Assembly: GCA_905372565.1 (NCBI GenBank)
Contig: CAJPPK010000001.1
Span: 1-64,000, forward strand
Direction of reading: 5' to 3'
Origin: an uncultured Porphyromonas sp.
GTDB taxonomy: Bacteria; Bacteroidota; Bacteroidia; Bacteroidales; Porphyromonadaceae
Length of the DNA: 64,000 nucleotides
The notes beneath the pieces are model-generated. The model was not told where the DNA came from and did not search any database. It saw only the letters and a list, made by a program, of their open reading frames with translations. The position numbers were made by a program, and so were the translations under genes. This document shows positions 33,642 through 41,605 of this stretch, in pieces; position 1 is the first letter of the stretch, and every line of letters begins with the position of its first letter.

Positions 33642-34370
33642 ATGCTACGTATTCACTCCTTCGAATCTATGGGGACCTTTGATGGTCCTGGTCTTCGTCT
33701 GGTGGTATTCCTTCAGGGGTGTAACTTCCAGTGCCTCTATTGTGCTAACCCAGATACGATCCCGATCGGGCAAGGGGGGCGTCTTATTGAAGAGGAGGAA
33801 GTCCTTCGTCGGGCTATTAGCGAACGTCCATTCTTTGGCAAGCGAGGGGGAATCACTTTTAGTGGAGGTGAGCCGACGGTGCAAGCCGAAGCGCTCATCC
33901 CGCTATGCCGTCAGCTGAAGGCCGAAGGGATACATATCTGTCTCGATAGTCAGGGGAGCATTCGCAATCCTTTCGTAGATGAACTGCTTGGCTTGGTCGA
34001 TATGGTACTCTTGGACTGCAAGCACATGCTACCTGAGTATCATAAGCGTCTTACCTCCCAACCCAATGTCAATACGCTAAAGACCGCAGCACAGCTCCGA
34101 GATATGGGTAAGCCTGTGCGTCTGCGCTATGTCCTCGTCCCTGGGTACAGTGACCAGCCCGAGGCTCTCCATGCTCTAGGGGAGCACTTTGGAGGCTACG
34201 AGAATATTGAACGTCTCGAGCTCCTTCCCTACCACACTTACGGCAAGCACAAGTATGAGACGCTAGGTAAGCCCTACCTGCTGGAGGATGTCCATGAACC
34301 CAGCGCTGAGGAGGTCGAGCGTGCACGTTTGATCCTTGAGCAGTATTTCCCTGTTGTTTGGGCACAGTAG
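33642..34370 (+). CDS. pflA: pyruvate formate-lyase activating enzyme (radical SAM)
   Basis: 242 residues. The [4Fe-4S] cluster motif CNFQCLYC (CxxxCxxC) lies near the N-terminus, followed by the GGxP-type SAM motif FSGGEPTVQ. It installs the glycyl radical on PflB using SAM and an electron from flavodoxin or ferredoxin. It sits 68 bases after pflB, separated by a terminator-like hairpin, and 25 bases before mnmE. Confidence 0.96.
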   Translation: MLRIHSFESMGTFDGPGLRLVVFLQGCNFQCLYCANPDTIPIGQGGRLIEEEEVLRRAISERPFFGKRGGITFSGGEPTVQAEALIPLCRQLKAEGIHICLDSQGSIRNPFVDELLGLVDMVLLDCKHMLPEYHKRLTSQPNVNTLKTAAQLRDMGKPVRLRYVLVPGYSDQPEALHALGEHFGGYENIERLELLPYHTYGKHKYETLGKPYLLEDVHEPSAEEVERARLILEQYFPVVWAQ

Positions 34371-34395
34371 TATCTTCCTCTTATTCGATTAATAT

Positions 34396-35820
34396 ATGTC
34401 ATCTCTTCATCTTTCCTCTGACACTATTTGTGCTATCTCTTCGGCTCCAGGGGCGGGCGGGGTAGCTCTCATCCGTGTATCGGGTAGCGAAGCCATCGGC
34501 ATCGTCGATCAGATCTTTCAGTCCCGTGAGCTCCGTACGCTTGAGCGAGCTAAGGATAGGACGGCCTACTTTGGACGCTTCCAGCATGAGGGGAAGGTCA
34601 TCGACGAAGGGCTAGTCACCTGCTTCCGTGCACCTCGCTCTTATACGGGCGAGGATGTTGTTGAGCTCTCTTGCCATGGTTCGCTCTTCATCCAGCAGAG
34701 TCTCTTAGAGGCGCTCACCGATCAGGGCTGTCGCATGGCTGCTCCTGGGGAATATACCCGACGAGCCTACCTCAATGGCAAGATGGATCTAAGCCGAGCT
34801 GAGGCTGTGGCCGACCTCATCGCTTCGGAGTCTGAGGCACAGCATCGCATGGCACTCACGCAAATGAAGGGGGGATATAGTGCCGAATTCCGTTCGCTTC
34901 GGGAGCGTCTCATTCACCTCACCTCGCTGATGGAGCTAGAGCTGGACTTCAGTGAAGAAGATGTGAACTTCGCCGACCGTACACAGCTACTCAGCTTACT
35001 TGACGAACTGACCAGCAAGATCGAACGGCTTACCGACAGCTTCCGCCTCGGTAATGCGATCAAGAAGGGCATCCCCGTAGCGATCGCAGGAGCGACCAAC
35101 GTCGGTAAGAGTACTCTGCTCAACGCCCTGCTTGGTGAAGAGCGTGCGATCGTGAGTGACATCCATGGGACGACCCGTGATACGATCGAAGATGTCCTTA
35201 ATATCGAGGGAATACTCTTCCGCTTCATCGACACCGCTGGACTGCGTGCGACTTCGGATACCATCGAAGCGCTGGGAATCGAACGAAGCTACAGCAAGAT
35301 CGCTTCTGCTCACATCGTGCTCCTGGTGGTCGATGTGATTCGTCTCTCCGAAGGTAGTTACCTCGCTTCTCTCAGCGAAGTACTCCCTCACCTAGCGGAG
35401 AAGCCCTTGCTCGTCCTGCTGAATAAGACCGACCTTCTCGGGGAAGAAGCGCTTGACACACTTGTCACAAGTTCGCCGTTCTTCAAGTCGCTCCCCCCCG
35501 ATACACCGCTCCTTCCTATCTCGGCACGGGCACAGACGGGGCTCGAAGGCTTGCGTAAGGCGCTGATTGATTCGCTTGCGCTCCCTCACCTCACGCCCTC
35601 TGACCTCGTCGTCAGCAATGCTCGTCACCACGCCCTTCTGAAGGAAGCGCTCACGGGGCTACGACTGGTTCGCCAAGGTCTAATGGATGGTCTCTCCACG
35701 GATCTCTTGACGCCCGACCTTCGTCGAGCGATCACGTCGATCGGAGAAGTTACCGGCAGCGAGATCACTAGCGACTCCATCCTGCACAACATCTTCGCTC
35801 ACTTCTGCATCGGCAAGTAA
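34396..35820 (+). CDS. mnmE: tRNA uridine-5-carboxymethylaminomethyl modification GTPase MnmE
   Basis: 474 residues. The N-terminal tetrahydrofolate-binding domain is at about 1-120 (SSAPGAGGVALIRVSG). A helical domain follows with an inserted G domain (GATNVGKSTLLNALL, the DIHGTTRDTIED switch, NKTD). The C-terminus ends FCIGK, the catalytic CIGK motif. With MnmG it modifies wobble uridine 34 of several tRNAs. It may share a transcript with pflA. The region right after it marks the left edge of an accessory island. Confidence 0.97.
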   Translation: MSSLHLSSDTICAISSAPGAGGVALIRVSGSEAIGIVDQIFQSRELRTLERAKDRTAYFGRFQHEGKVIDEGLVTCFRAPRSYTGEDVVELSCHGSLFIQQSLLEALTDQGCRMAAPGEYTRRAYLNGKMDLSRAEAVADLIASESEAQHRMALTQMKGGYSAEFRSLRERLIHLTSLMELELDFSEEDVNFADRTQLLSLLDELTSKIERLTDSFRLGNAIKKGIPVAIAGATNVGKSTLLNALLGEERAIVSDIHGTTRDTIEDVLNIEGILFRFIDTAGLRATSDTIEALGIERSYSKIASAHIVLLVVDVIRLSEGSYLASLSEVLPHLAEKPLLVLLNKTDLLGEEALDTLVTSSPFFKSLPPDTPLLPISARAQTGLEGLRKALIDSLALPHLTPSDLVVSNARHHALLKEALTGLRLVRQGLMDGLSTDLLTPDLRRAITSIGEVTGSEITSDSILHNIFAHFCIGK

Positions 35821-35935
35821 GTCACCTCTTTGCAGTGGAACGTGAGTGCCCGCCTTTCCCTTTAGCTGTGCTTCACTTCGCCCTCTCCATGCTTCTGTTT
35901 TTGTTTGTAATTTCTACCAAATAAGACGAGAGCTT

Positions 35936-36073
35936 ATGTCATACTATCACGTATACATTGTAATCGATGATCGCAAGGCTAGGTGCTATTATTTAGAGAA
36001 CACTGATATGGCGAAACTCAAATAGGGGGTAATTCTGCCTTATTACCCGATCTTCTGGAATACTGCTCCTTAA
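35936..36073 (+). pseudogene. short broken reading frame
   Basis: An ATG at 35936 opens MSYYHVYIVIDDRKARCYYL and stops at 36023. The same frame continues after the TAG as GVILPYYPIFWNTAP until 36071. The text looks protein-like on both sides of the stop. It may be the 5' end of a decayed accessory gene. The rest of 35821-36346 is AT-rich and I see no intact gene in it. Confidence 0.3.
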
Positions 36074-36346
36074 AGTGCATCACTCGCTCAAGGATGAGTA
36101 CCCCAGTATCTTCGCATCTCAAGTGAATAGAAACCTCATGCACATTATCTGAACTATCGGAATTTCCTAACATCAGTGTATGCTAATTCTTATATCGGAC
36201 AGTATGCCAGCTTGAGATGCTTCCCCAATCTGTCAATTTGTCTATCACATCCTTTTTCCACCAACATGGCATGGTCTTCGTAATCGTCATTAGCAAGTGC
36301 AAGCAAATAAAGCCTCACTTAACATGTCGAATTTAAATAGGAATCT

Positions 36347-36568
36347 ATGACAGTATCTGATTTGAAAAAGATTGCCTCAGCAGGAGGAAACCTCATCATT
36401 AATGAAGTAAGCTACTCAAAGGATGACCTAAGGTCAGTTGCAGTTGCTAGCCGTGAGGGGAAAGTAACCCTTATGATCAAAGGAGTTCGTAACCTTAGCG
36501 CATGCGACTGCAAAAGGATAGCATCTGAAAATCCAGGGCATGTCACCTTCGATTTCAGTGAGGAATAA
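36347..36568 (+). CDS. small protein of unknown function (73 residues)
   Basis: MTVSDLKKIASAGGNLIINE begins it and CKRIASENPGHVTFDFSEE ends it. Two related halves are visible, DLKKIASAGGNLIINE and DCKRIASENPGHVTFDF, suggesting an internal repeat of a helix-strand unit. It is not assigned to any family. It lies 25 bases before the next small gene, in the same direction, as the first apparent gene of the island. Confidence 0.6.
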   Translation: MTVSDLKKIASAGGNLIINEVSYSKDDLRSVAVASREGKVTLMIKGVRNLSACDCKRIASENPGHVTFDFSEE

Positions 36569-36593
36569 CAGTTATTTCAAAAGCAAGTAAACT

Positions 36594-36809
36594 ATGGAGT
36601 ATTATGCCAATCTGAGAGGAAACTCACCAATCGTGGGATATGAGATTTATCCAACGAGAATTGTTGTCTACTTCAAGGGGGGAAAACCTTATTCTTATAG
36701 CTACGGTAAGGCAGGGGAAAAGAATGTAGAGACAATGAAACTCTTGGCTAAGACAGGTTCGGGTCTAAGCGCATATATCACACAGCATGTGCGTTCCTTG
36801 TATGATTAG
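36594..36809 (+). CDS. KTSC-like small protein
   Basis: 71 residues: an N-terminal strand region VGYEIYPTRIVVYFKGGKPYSY, then a helix and the C-terminal SGLSAYITQHVRSLYD. The pattern resembles the KTSC domain (a short strand-rich domain ending in a lysine/serine helix that binds nucleic acid in some proteins), but the KTSC tetrapeptide itself is not present. Probable operon with the preceding small gene. Function is unknown. Confidence 0.55.
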   Translation: MEYYANLRGNSPIVGYEIYPTRIVVYFKGGKPYSYSYGKAGEKNVETMKLLAKTGSGLSAYITQHVRSLYD

Positions 36810-36920
36810 ATTCATTGACTTAAGTCACAGAGAAAAGACTAGCTATACTTGGCCTATAGGATAAAACCTATATCTACAGTGTTCTTCCCATATGCAAGCT
36901 AGTGGTGAGACAGACAAAAG

Positions 36921-37082
36921 CTATATAGCTTTGGGCTGATTCCTATATAGGATCGGCACGATTGCTATATAGCTTTTGTTGTATTCCTATATAGCTTTCG
37001 GGTGATTACTATATAGGATTGACACGATTACTATGTAGTAATTACTGCATTCCTATATAGGAATCGGAGCGAAGCTATATAG
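36921..37082. repeat. 22-bp-phased CTATATAG array (8 units) upstream of the HU-like/Kiwa-like genes
   Basis: The 8-bp palindrome CTATATAG starts at 36921, 36943, 36965, 36987, 37009, 37031 (as CTATGTAG), 37053 and 37075: eight copies, each exactly 22 bp after the last. Linkers of 14 bp are related but not identical (several contain CGATT or TGATT). Unit 1 lies in the perfect palindrome AAAGCTATATAGCTTT. The array ends about 20 bp before the -7 box at 37104. Confidence 0.95.
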
Positions 37083-37103
37083 GAATGTTCAGAAAGGAAT
37101 TGC

Positions 37104-37111
37104 TAACTTTG
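37104..37111 (+). promoter_or_regulatory. promoter -7 box for the HU-like/Kiwa-like operon
   Basis: TAACTTTG, 63 bases upstream of the HU-like start. The expected -33 position falls at the end of the last CTATATAG unit (37075-37082), so a protein bound there would meet RNA polymerase. Confidence 0.5.
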
Positions 37112-37173
37112 TAGAGTCCTACCAAGTAAGACACATAACTGCATTACTAACAGCTTAATACCATTTGAATCCT

Positions 37174-37671
37174 ATGGGAAAGAACAAGCCTTTAGCCTAC
37201 GTGCTACGCGAAAGAAAAATGAGCATTGGCAAGCTCAAAGGGCAGATCGTACAAGTAGCTTCGCCCACAGACCGACGTAGCGTCTCCTTCGACCACTTCT
37301 GCGAAATGGTCGCTGACCAAACTACTTTCAACTACATGGAAGTTGCCTCCGTGCTCAATCTAGCTGCCGACATGGCGAGAAAGCTCGTCGCTAACGGCGA
37401 TATGGTCGAGTTCGGTCGTCTCGGTAAACTGAAGCCTAGCTTCAAGAGCAAGGTCGTACCCAAGGGAGAGGAATTTAATGCCAACACGCACATCACCGAA
37501 GCTCGCGTGATACTCCGACCCAACTCCGAGTACTTCCGCTTGGGCGATGTGAGCTTCGAGCGGGTCACTCCCCGCACGAAGAAGCCCAAGAAGTCCACGC
37601 CTGATGCTGGAGGAGGCGCTTCGGAGAACCATCCGAGCAACCCATCTGGCGACGGGCATCTAGGGATCTGA
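37174..37671 (+). CDS. HU-like DNA-binding protein
   Basis: 165 residues of the Bacteroidota HU-like (HU-HIG) family: VSFDHFCEMVADQTTFNYME, VLNLAADMARKLVANGDMVE, then FGRLGKLKPSFKSK and a Ser/Pro/Gly-rich tail. The ATG at 37174 is preferred to an upstream TTG at 37165. Such proteins bend or coat DNA. It is followed after 10 bases by the kwaA-like gene, and the CTATATAG array lies directly upstream, so it could bind the array or regulate the operon; neither is shown. Confidence 0.85.
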   Translation: MGKNKPLAYVLRERKMSIGKLKGQIVQVASPTDRRSVSFDHFCEMVADQTTFNYMEVASVLNLAADMARKLVANGDMVEFGRLGKLKPSFKSKVVPKGEEFNANTHITEARVILRPNSEYFRLGDVSFERVTPRTKKPKKSTPDAGGGASENHPSNPSGDGHLGI

Positions 37672-37681
37672 TGGATACGAA

Positions 37682-38257
37682 GTGATACGCTTTATCCTAA
37701 CCATTAGCTCACTATCCTACTTCTTAGTCATCTATCTAGTGAAGGAGGCGATGAGCTCTCCTTCGCTAGATATTTCTTGGCAACAGTTCGTAGGAGCCTT
37801 CATCTTGATGGGAACTGCCTTCCTTTTGGGGTATATAGGGTTACTCCTGTGTCCATACTTTGAGAGAGTAGACCTAGATATCTCAAAAATAGAATCCATT
37901 GAGACGGCGAATGACAACTATCTTGTCAATTATATCGGTTTCTTTCTGATCGCAACAGATATGGAAGACTGTGTGACACTGACGTTAGTCTTCCTATTCC
38001 TACTTTACTTAGTCTTCAAGTCTAATGTATCGTACTTCAATCCTGCCTTCTTGGTCTTTGGATATAAGTTCTATATCATCACCACGGATCTTAAAACACG
38101 AATAGTCCTCATTACAAAGCAAACAGTAAAGAAGCCCGAAGATATACTTCCGTTTTCTAGTAAAGAAGAAGATCAAGAAGATGGAGGAAAAGCGAGACAT
38201 AGCGTACAAGTAAGAAAGATTAACGAATATGTATTCATACAATGCAAAGACAACTAA
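37682..38257 (+). CDS. kwaA: KwaA-like four-helix membrane protein (Kiwa-type anti-phage system)
   Basis: 191 residues starting with GTG. Four membrane segments: about 3-20 (FILTISSLSYFLVIYLV), 37-58 (GAFILMGTAFLLGYIGLLL), 82-110 (VNYIGFFLIATDMEDC, then TLTLVFLFLLYLVF) and 116-132 (VSYFNPAFLVFGYKFYI), with a charged cytosolic tail. The motif YFNPAFLVFGYKFY and the 16-base overlap with the next gene fit KwaA of Kiwa, a membrane-embedded phage-defence pair. The assignment is by pattern and context, not by search. Confidence 0.6.
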   Translation: MIRFILTISSLSYFLVIYLVKEAMSSPSLDISWQQFVGAFILMGTAFLLGYIGLLLCPYFERVDLDISKIESIETANDNYLVNYIGFFLIATDMEDCVTLTLVFLFLLYLVFKSNVSYFNPAFLVFGYKFYIITTDLKTRIVLITKQTVKKPEDILPFSSKEEDQEDGGKARHSVQVRKINEYVFIQCKDN

Positions 38258-39111
38258 ACTATCTTTTAGCCTATAGAGGGAAGACTGCAATTAGGCAAGT
38301 GTTATCTACAGAAGAAGCTATCTATAATGTTAATATGGAGAACCAAATACCATATACTCCTACGGATCGGCTGGATCAGGATGAAAATGGATGGTTCTAC
38401 GTAGAAGGTTTTAAAGAGTCAGAATTCAATACCACTATAGCTAGGATTGGAGGGACAGACGTTGAGATAGAAGAACTATTTGAGCGACTAATAGAACTCA
38501 CTCAATTCCAATCCGGCGATTATCTCAAGATAAAGTGGCTTATAGCTAAGCAGGGAGATTCCTACTACTTTCAAAAGGTGTTGCCTTCAAGTAGAATTGA
38601 GCATAGAACTATACTCACGTTTGCTGTAGGTGATTCAAAGATCAAGGAGATGAGTAACTCTGTGGAGGTGCGTAGGGAATTCCCTGATATCATTTATGAT
38701 TCTCATGCCGACAGACTTCTCTTTAAGGACTTATCTAGGGCTAAGGAAATATATAAGGATCTGATTAATCTGTACAGAGAGGCAACGGATGAAGAGATAA
38801 CAGACTTCCTGTCCAGCAGAGAGGACACTACGATCTCGATCTCTAGAGATAAGATCGGTATAAGAAGTAGAAAAGAAATCGCAAGACTGGGAGACAAGAT
38901 TAGTACATTATCCAGTGAGGCAAAAGCCGCACTTGTAACCTACATAGATACTCATCTAACGGAAGCGGGGCTTCACAAGGGAGAGGATGGGAAGATCATC
39001 ATAGCTAAACCCAAAGATCTTAGTAGCTACCTTGCTCTACTTGACCAGCGATTTGTACACTCTGAAGTATACAGCGAGAGTCGAAAAATTACAGCATTTA
39101 CAAAGGCTTGA
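38242..39111 (+). CDS. kwaB: KwaB-like (DUF4868) cytosolic effector of a Kiwa-type system
   Basis: 289 residues, no membrane helix. It contains GDSYYFQKV, HADRLLFKDLSRAKEIY, LYREATDEEITDFL and the C-terminal SSYLALLDQRFVHSEVYSES, a pattern I associate with KwaB/DUF4868 proteins. It overlaps kwaA by 16 bases, implying translational coupling. An internal ATG at 38335 would give 258 residues. In Kiwa, KwaA senses phage at the membrane and KwaB binds DNA and blocks replication and late transcription; that role is inferred. No terminator is seen before the PLD gene, but a 292-base gap without genes separates them. Confidence 0.55.
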   Translation: MQRQLNYLLAYRGKTAIRQVLSTEEAIYNVNMENQIPYTPTDRLDQDENGWFYVEGFKESEFNTTIARIGGTDVEIEELFERLIELTQFQSGDYLKIKWLIAKQGDSYYFQKVLPSSRIEHRTILTFAVGDSKIKEMSNSVEVRREFPDIIYDSHADRLLFKDLSRAKEIYKDLINLYREATDEEITDFLSSREDTTISISRDKIGIRSRKEIARLGDKISTLSSEAKAALVTYIDTHLTEAGLHKGEDGKIIIAKPKDLSSYLALLDQRFVHSEVYSESRKITAFTKA

Positions 39112-39403
39112 TGTACGGAGAAGAAGGCAAACTATTCTTACGTCCCTATTCTCCTTGATTAGTGTTCCAAGTTTCATTAGCCAATATGCGCCTACTTATG
39201 GTTCGCGGGCTATATGTGAGGGATATGCTTAAGCCCTGCTAAGGAGAGTTGATGGGGCTCTAATTTGACTCGTGTGCTTGAGCATAGGTATCACAGAGCA
39301 ATGGAGAATGGCTTCATCCTTCATAGTGGCTTCGACCTCGCGCATAGTCTAAAACTGGAGAATTGCGCTGCTCGAAGCGATCACAACTATTGAACATAAG
39401 AGA

Positions 39404-40561
39404 ATGAATACTATACTATCAGGTCAAAGTCTCGTCGATACGCTTAGAGAGCGTTGCGACCAAGCGACAAAACGCATCTGGATAGCTTCTCCCTACATTG
39501 GGAGCTTCAAAGATGTACAGAAGATCATTGGTGGTAACTGGATGCGTAGCCACATAGATTTTCGGGTACTAACTGATGTCGAGTCTGGCTTTATTCGGCA
39601 TGATACCTACACGGGATTCATGGCAAGCCCCAACACCGAAATTCGTAGTCTGTTTAACTTGCACGCAAAAATCTACCTCATCGATGATTGGTGTCTCCTG
39701 ACTTCTGCGAACCTTACAGGCATGGCGTTCAGTGCCAGGCACGAAGTCGGGCAGGTGGTGTCTGTCCCAGAGCAGGTGGTCAAGCTCTTTGATCAATGGT
39801 GGAAGAAGGCTCAGTCGGTCTCATCGGTGCCCAAGTCTCTTCCCAAGTCTCTGGCAGATAGAGAGGACTTGCCTAAGCCTAAGGTACTCTATAGGCTACC
39901 TAAGTATACCTCTGGGGCAGGTGACCAGTTCCTTAAAAAATGCGATCAGTTCAAGGAGTTTGCCTCTCTATACGAATCCGTCACTGGACGTAATCAACAG
40001 ATGGTTCGCGAAGGATTCTCTCTGTATGAAGAGGTCGACTACTTCTTTAACTATCTCTACCATTATCATCCTGACATGCCCTCTAAGGAGTATACTAAGG
40101 AGGTGCGATCATTAACTCCAAAGGAGGAGAAGAAAGAGATTCGTCTGAAGCAAGAGATTCGTCACTACTTTAAGTCCATGCTCTATGCGCCTGGAAGTGG
40201 ACAGTGGCGCTTAGATAATAGGAATCTCATCCGTGAACTCCTCCCTTTTAAGGCTGGTAGCTCTCCTCGAAAGCAGGAGATAAAGAAAGTTTTGGATCGT
40301 CTACACTGCCTAGATAACTATGGATGGAATAAGCGCGATATCCTTGCTGAGAACAAACCACAAAGCATCGCTAGTTCATGGAATCGGCTTATCGAGTCCC
40401 CCTCTATCAATTTCCAACTTATTAAAGAGGTCATTGGGGAGATCAAGTACTTTGGGATGTCCTCTGCCTGCGAACTTATTGGTTGCTATTACTATGATAC
40501 GCATCCTAAGATCAATCGCGTCTCTGAGAGTGGCATGAGATTCTTCGGTTTTGACATCTAG
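39404..40561 (+). CDS. phospholipase D-like (HKD) domain protein, likely nuclease or defence-associated
   Basis: 385 residues. The N-terminal 125 residues form one PLD domain with the HxKxxxxD motif LHAKIYLIDDWCLLTSANLT. A single HKD motif suggests a dimeric PLD-family nuclease, not a lipase. The C-terminal 250 residues are not recognised; they contain a Lys/Glu-rich helical region (LTPKEEKKEIRLKQEIRHYF). It has no signal peptide. It lies in the accessory island downstream of the Kiwa-like pair and is closed by a strong terminator at 40591-40629, so a defence role is inferred from place and domain only. Confidence 0.75.
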   Translation: MNTILSGQSLVDTLRERCDQATKRIWIASPYIGSFKDVQKIIGGNWMRSHIDFRVLTDVESGFIRHDTYTGFMASPNTEIRSLFNLHAKIYLIDDWCLLTSANLTGMAFSARHEVGQVVSVPEQVVKLFDQWWKKAQSVSSVPKSLPKSLADREDLPKPKVLYRLPKYTSGAGDQFLKKCDQFKEFASLYESVTGRNQQMVREGFSLYEEVDYFFNYLYHYHPDMPSKEYTKEVRSLTPKEEKKEIRLKQEIRHYFKSMLYAPGSGQWRLDNRNLIRELLPFKAGSSPRKQEIKKVLDRLHCLDNYGWNKRDILAENKPQSIASSWNRLIESPSINFQLIKEVIGEIKYFGMSSACELIGCYYYDTHPKINRVSESGMRFFGFDI

Positions 40562-40590
40562 CCGAGAAGAAATCTGTCGCTGATTCATTC

Positions 40591-40629
40591 AAGAGGCTAC
40601 CAAGCAAGAGATTTGCTTGGTAGCCTCTT
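40591..40629 (+). terminator. terminator at the right end of the defence island
   Basis: A perfect 17-bp stem (AAGAGGCTACCAAGCAA and its complement) around a 5-base loop, 30 bases after the PLD gene. It is followed by CTCTTATG. Confidence 0.88.
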
Positions 40630-40784
40630 CTCTTATGAGTGAATGAGAGCCATTGAATTTCATTAGAAGTTACCCCCAAGTTATTGGAAGGACTTGTAGT
40701 ACATCGAGAGAACTTAGATTTCCTATTGCTAGCACTCAGGGGGAAGCAAGGCGATGCTCGCTAGGATAAATGGAGGTTTTGGTG

Positions 40785-40792
40785 TATCTTTG
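40785..40792 (+). promoter_or_regulatory. promoter -7 box for rplY
   Basis: TATCTTTG fits TAnnTTTG, 119 bases upstream of the rplY ATG. Confidence 0.5.
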
Positions 40793-40798
40793 CCAGCG

Positions 40799-40910
40799 TT
40801 TTACGGTTATCTCGTAGACGAGACGCCTGAGGCGAATCTAGCCTCGGACTCGTGTGATGGGAAATTAGTAGACACTAATTTTGAGTAACACAATTAATTA
40901 GAAAGAAAGA
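40799..40910 (+). promoter_or_regulatory. structured leader of rplY, possible attenuator
   Basis: Three successive hairpins are visible: TCTCGT / ACGAGA (40812-40825), GAGGC / GCCTC (40831-40847) and AAATTAGT / ACTAATTT (40864-40883). The last is followed by TGAG, so it resembles a weak intrinsic terminator. A ribosomal-protein leader is plausible but not matched to a known family. Confidence 0.35.
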
Positions 40911-41486
40911 ATGAAGTCATTCGCACTCGCCGGTAAGCTCCGTCCCGAGCTTGGCAAGAAGGCCGCTAAGGGCCTACGTGCAGGCGACCAGATCCCTGCA
41001 GTCCTCTACGGAGGCAACGAAGTAGTTCACTTCACCGTAAGCCAGGATGGCGTACGTAATCTCGTCTACTCTCCAGACATTTTCGCTATCGACCTCGACA
41101 TCGAAGGCCGTCAGGTTAAGGCAGTCCTTAAGGATCTGCAGTTCCACCCTGTGACGGATGCTATCCTTCACCTCGACTTCCTCCAGGTAGAAGCTACCAA
41201 GCCTATCGTGATGGAGGTACCTGTCGTCCTCACCGGTCACGCTGAGGGTGTGAAGGCAGGGGGTAAGCTCAGCCTTGAAATGCGTAAGCTCAAGGTTCGT
41301 GCTCCTTACACCGAAATCCCTGAGAAGCTCTTCATCGACGTCACCGAGCTCGGTCTTGGTAAGACGATCCAGGTGGGTGCACTCTCCTTCGAAGGTCTCG
41401 AAGTCATCAACGCCAAGAACGCTGTCGTCTGTGCTGTCAAGCTCACGCGTGCGGCTCGTGGTGCGATGGCTAAGGGTGGCAAGTAA
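40911..41486 (+). CDS. rplY: large-subunit ribosomal protein bL25, CTC form
   Basis: 191 residues. The N-terminal L25 domain (about 1-95, with IPAVLYGGNE) binds 5S rRNA. The C-terminal TL5/CTC domain (about 96-185) makes it the long, stress-linked form. It ends in a Gly/Ala-rich tail (AARGAMAKGGK). The gene has a structured leader and a downstream terminator, so it is a single-gene unit. Confidence 0.97.
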   Translation: MKSFALAGKLRPELGKKAAKGLRAGDQIPAVLYGGNEVVHFTVSQDGVRNLVYSPDIFAIDLDIEGRQVKAVLKDLQFHPVTDAILHLDFLQVEATKPIVMEVPVVLTGHAEGVKAGGKLSLEMRKLKVRAPYTEIPEKLFIDVTELGLGKTIQVGALSFEGLEVINAKNAVVCAVKLTRAARGAMAKGGK

Positions 41487-41543
41487 GCAGCCATCCTCCA
41501 GTGGATGCTGTGCCTGAGAGCACGGTATATCCTCAGTCACCTC

Positions 41544-41577
41544 AAGGGCTATCTGCGCATCTGCGTAGGTAGCCCTT
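41544..41577 (+). terminator. terminator of rplY
   Basis: AAGGGCTA..CGCA / TGCG..TAGCCCTT stem, then CTTTTTAT. Confidence 0.9.
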
Positions 41578-41605
41578 CTTTTTATATCGTCGGACTCTAT
41601 AAACC

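Noticed and set aside
36921..37082. Considered a CRISPR array because of the regular spacing.
   Set aside because: Repeats are only 8 bp with 14-bp related linkers; CRISPR repeats are over 20 bp with unique spacers, and no cas gene is near.
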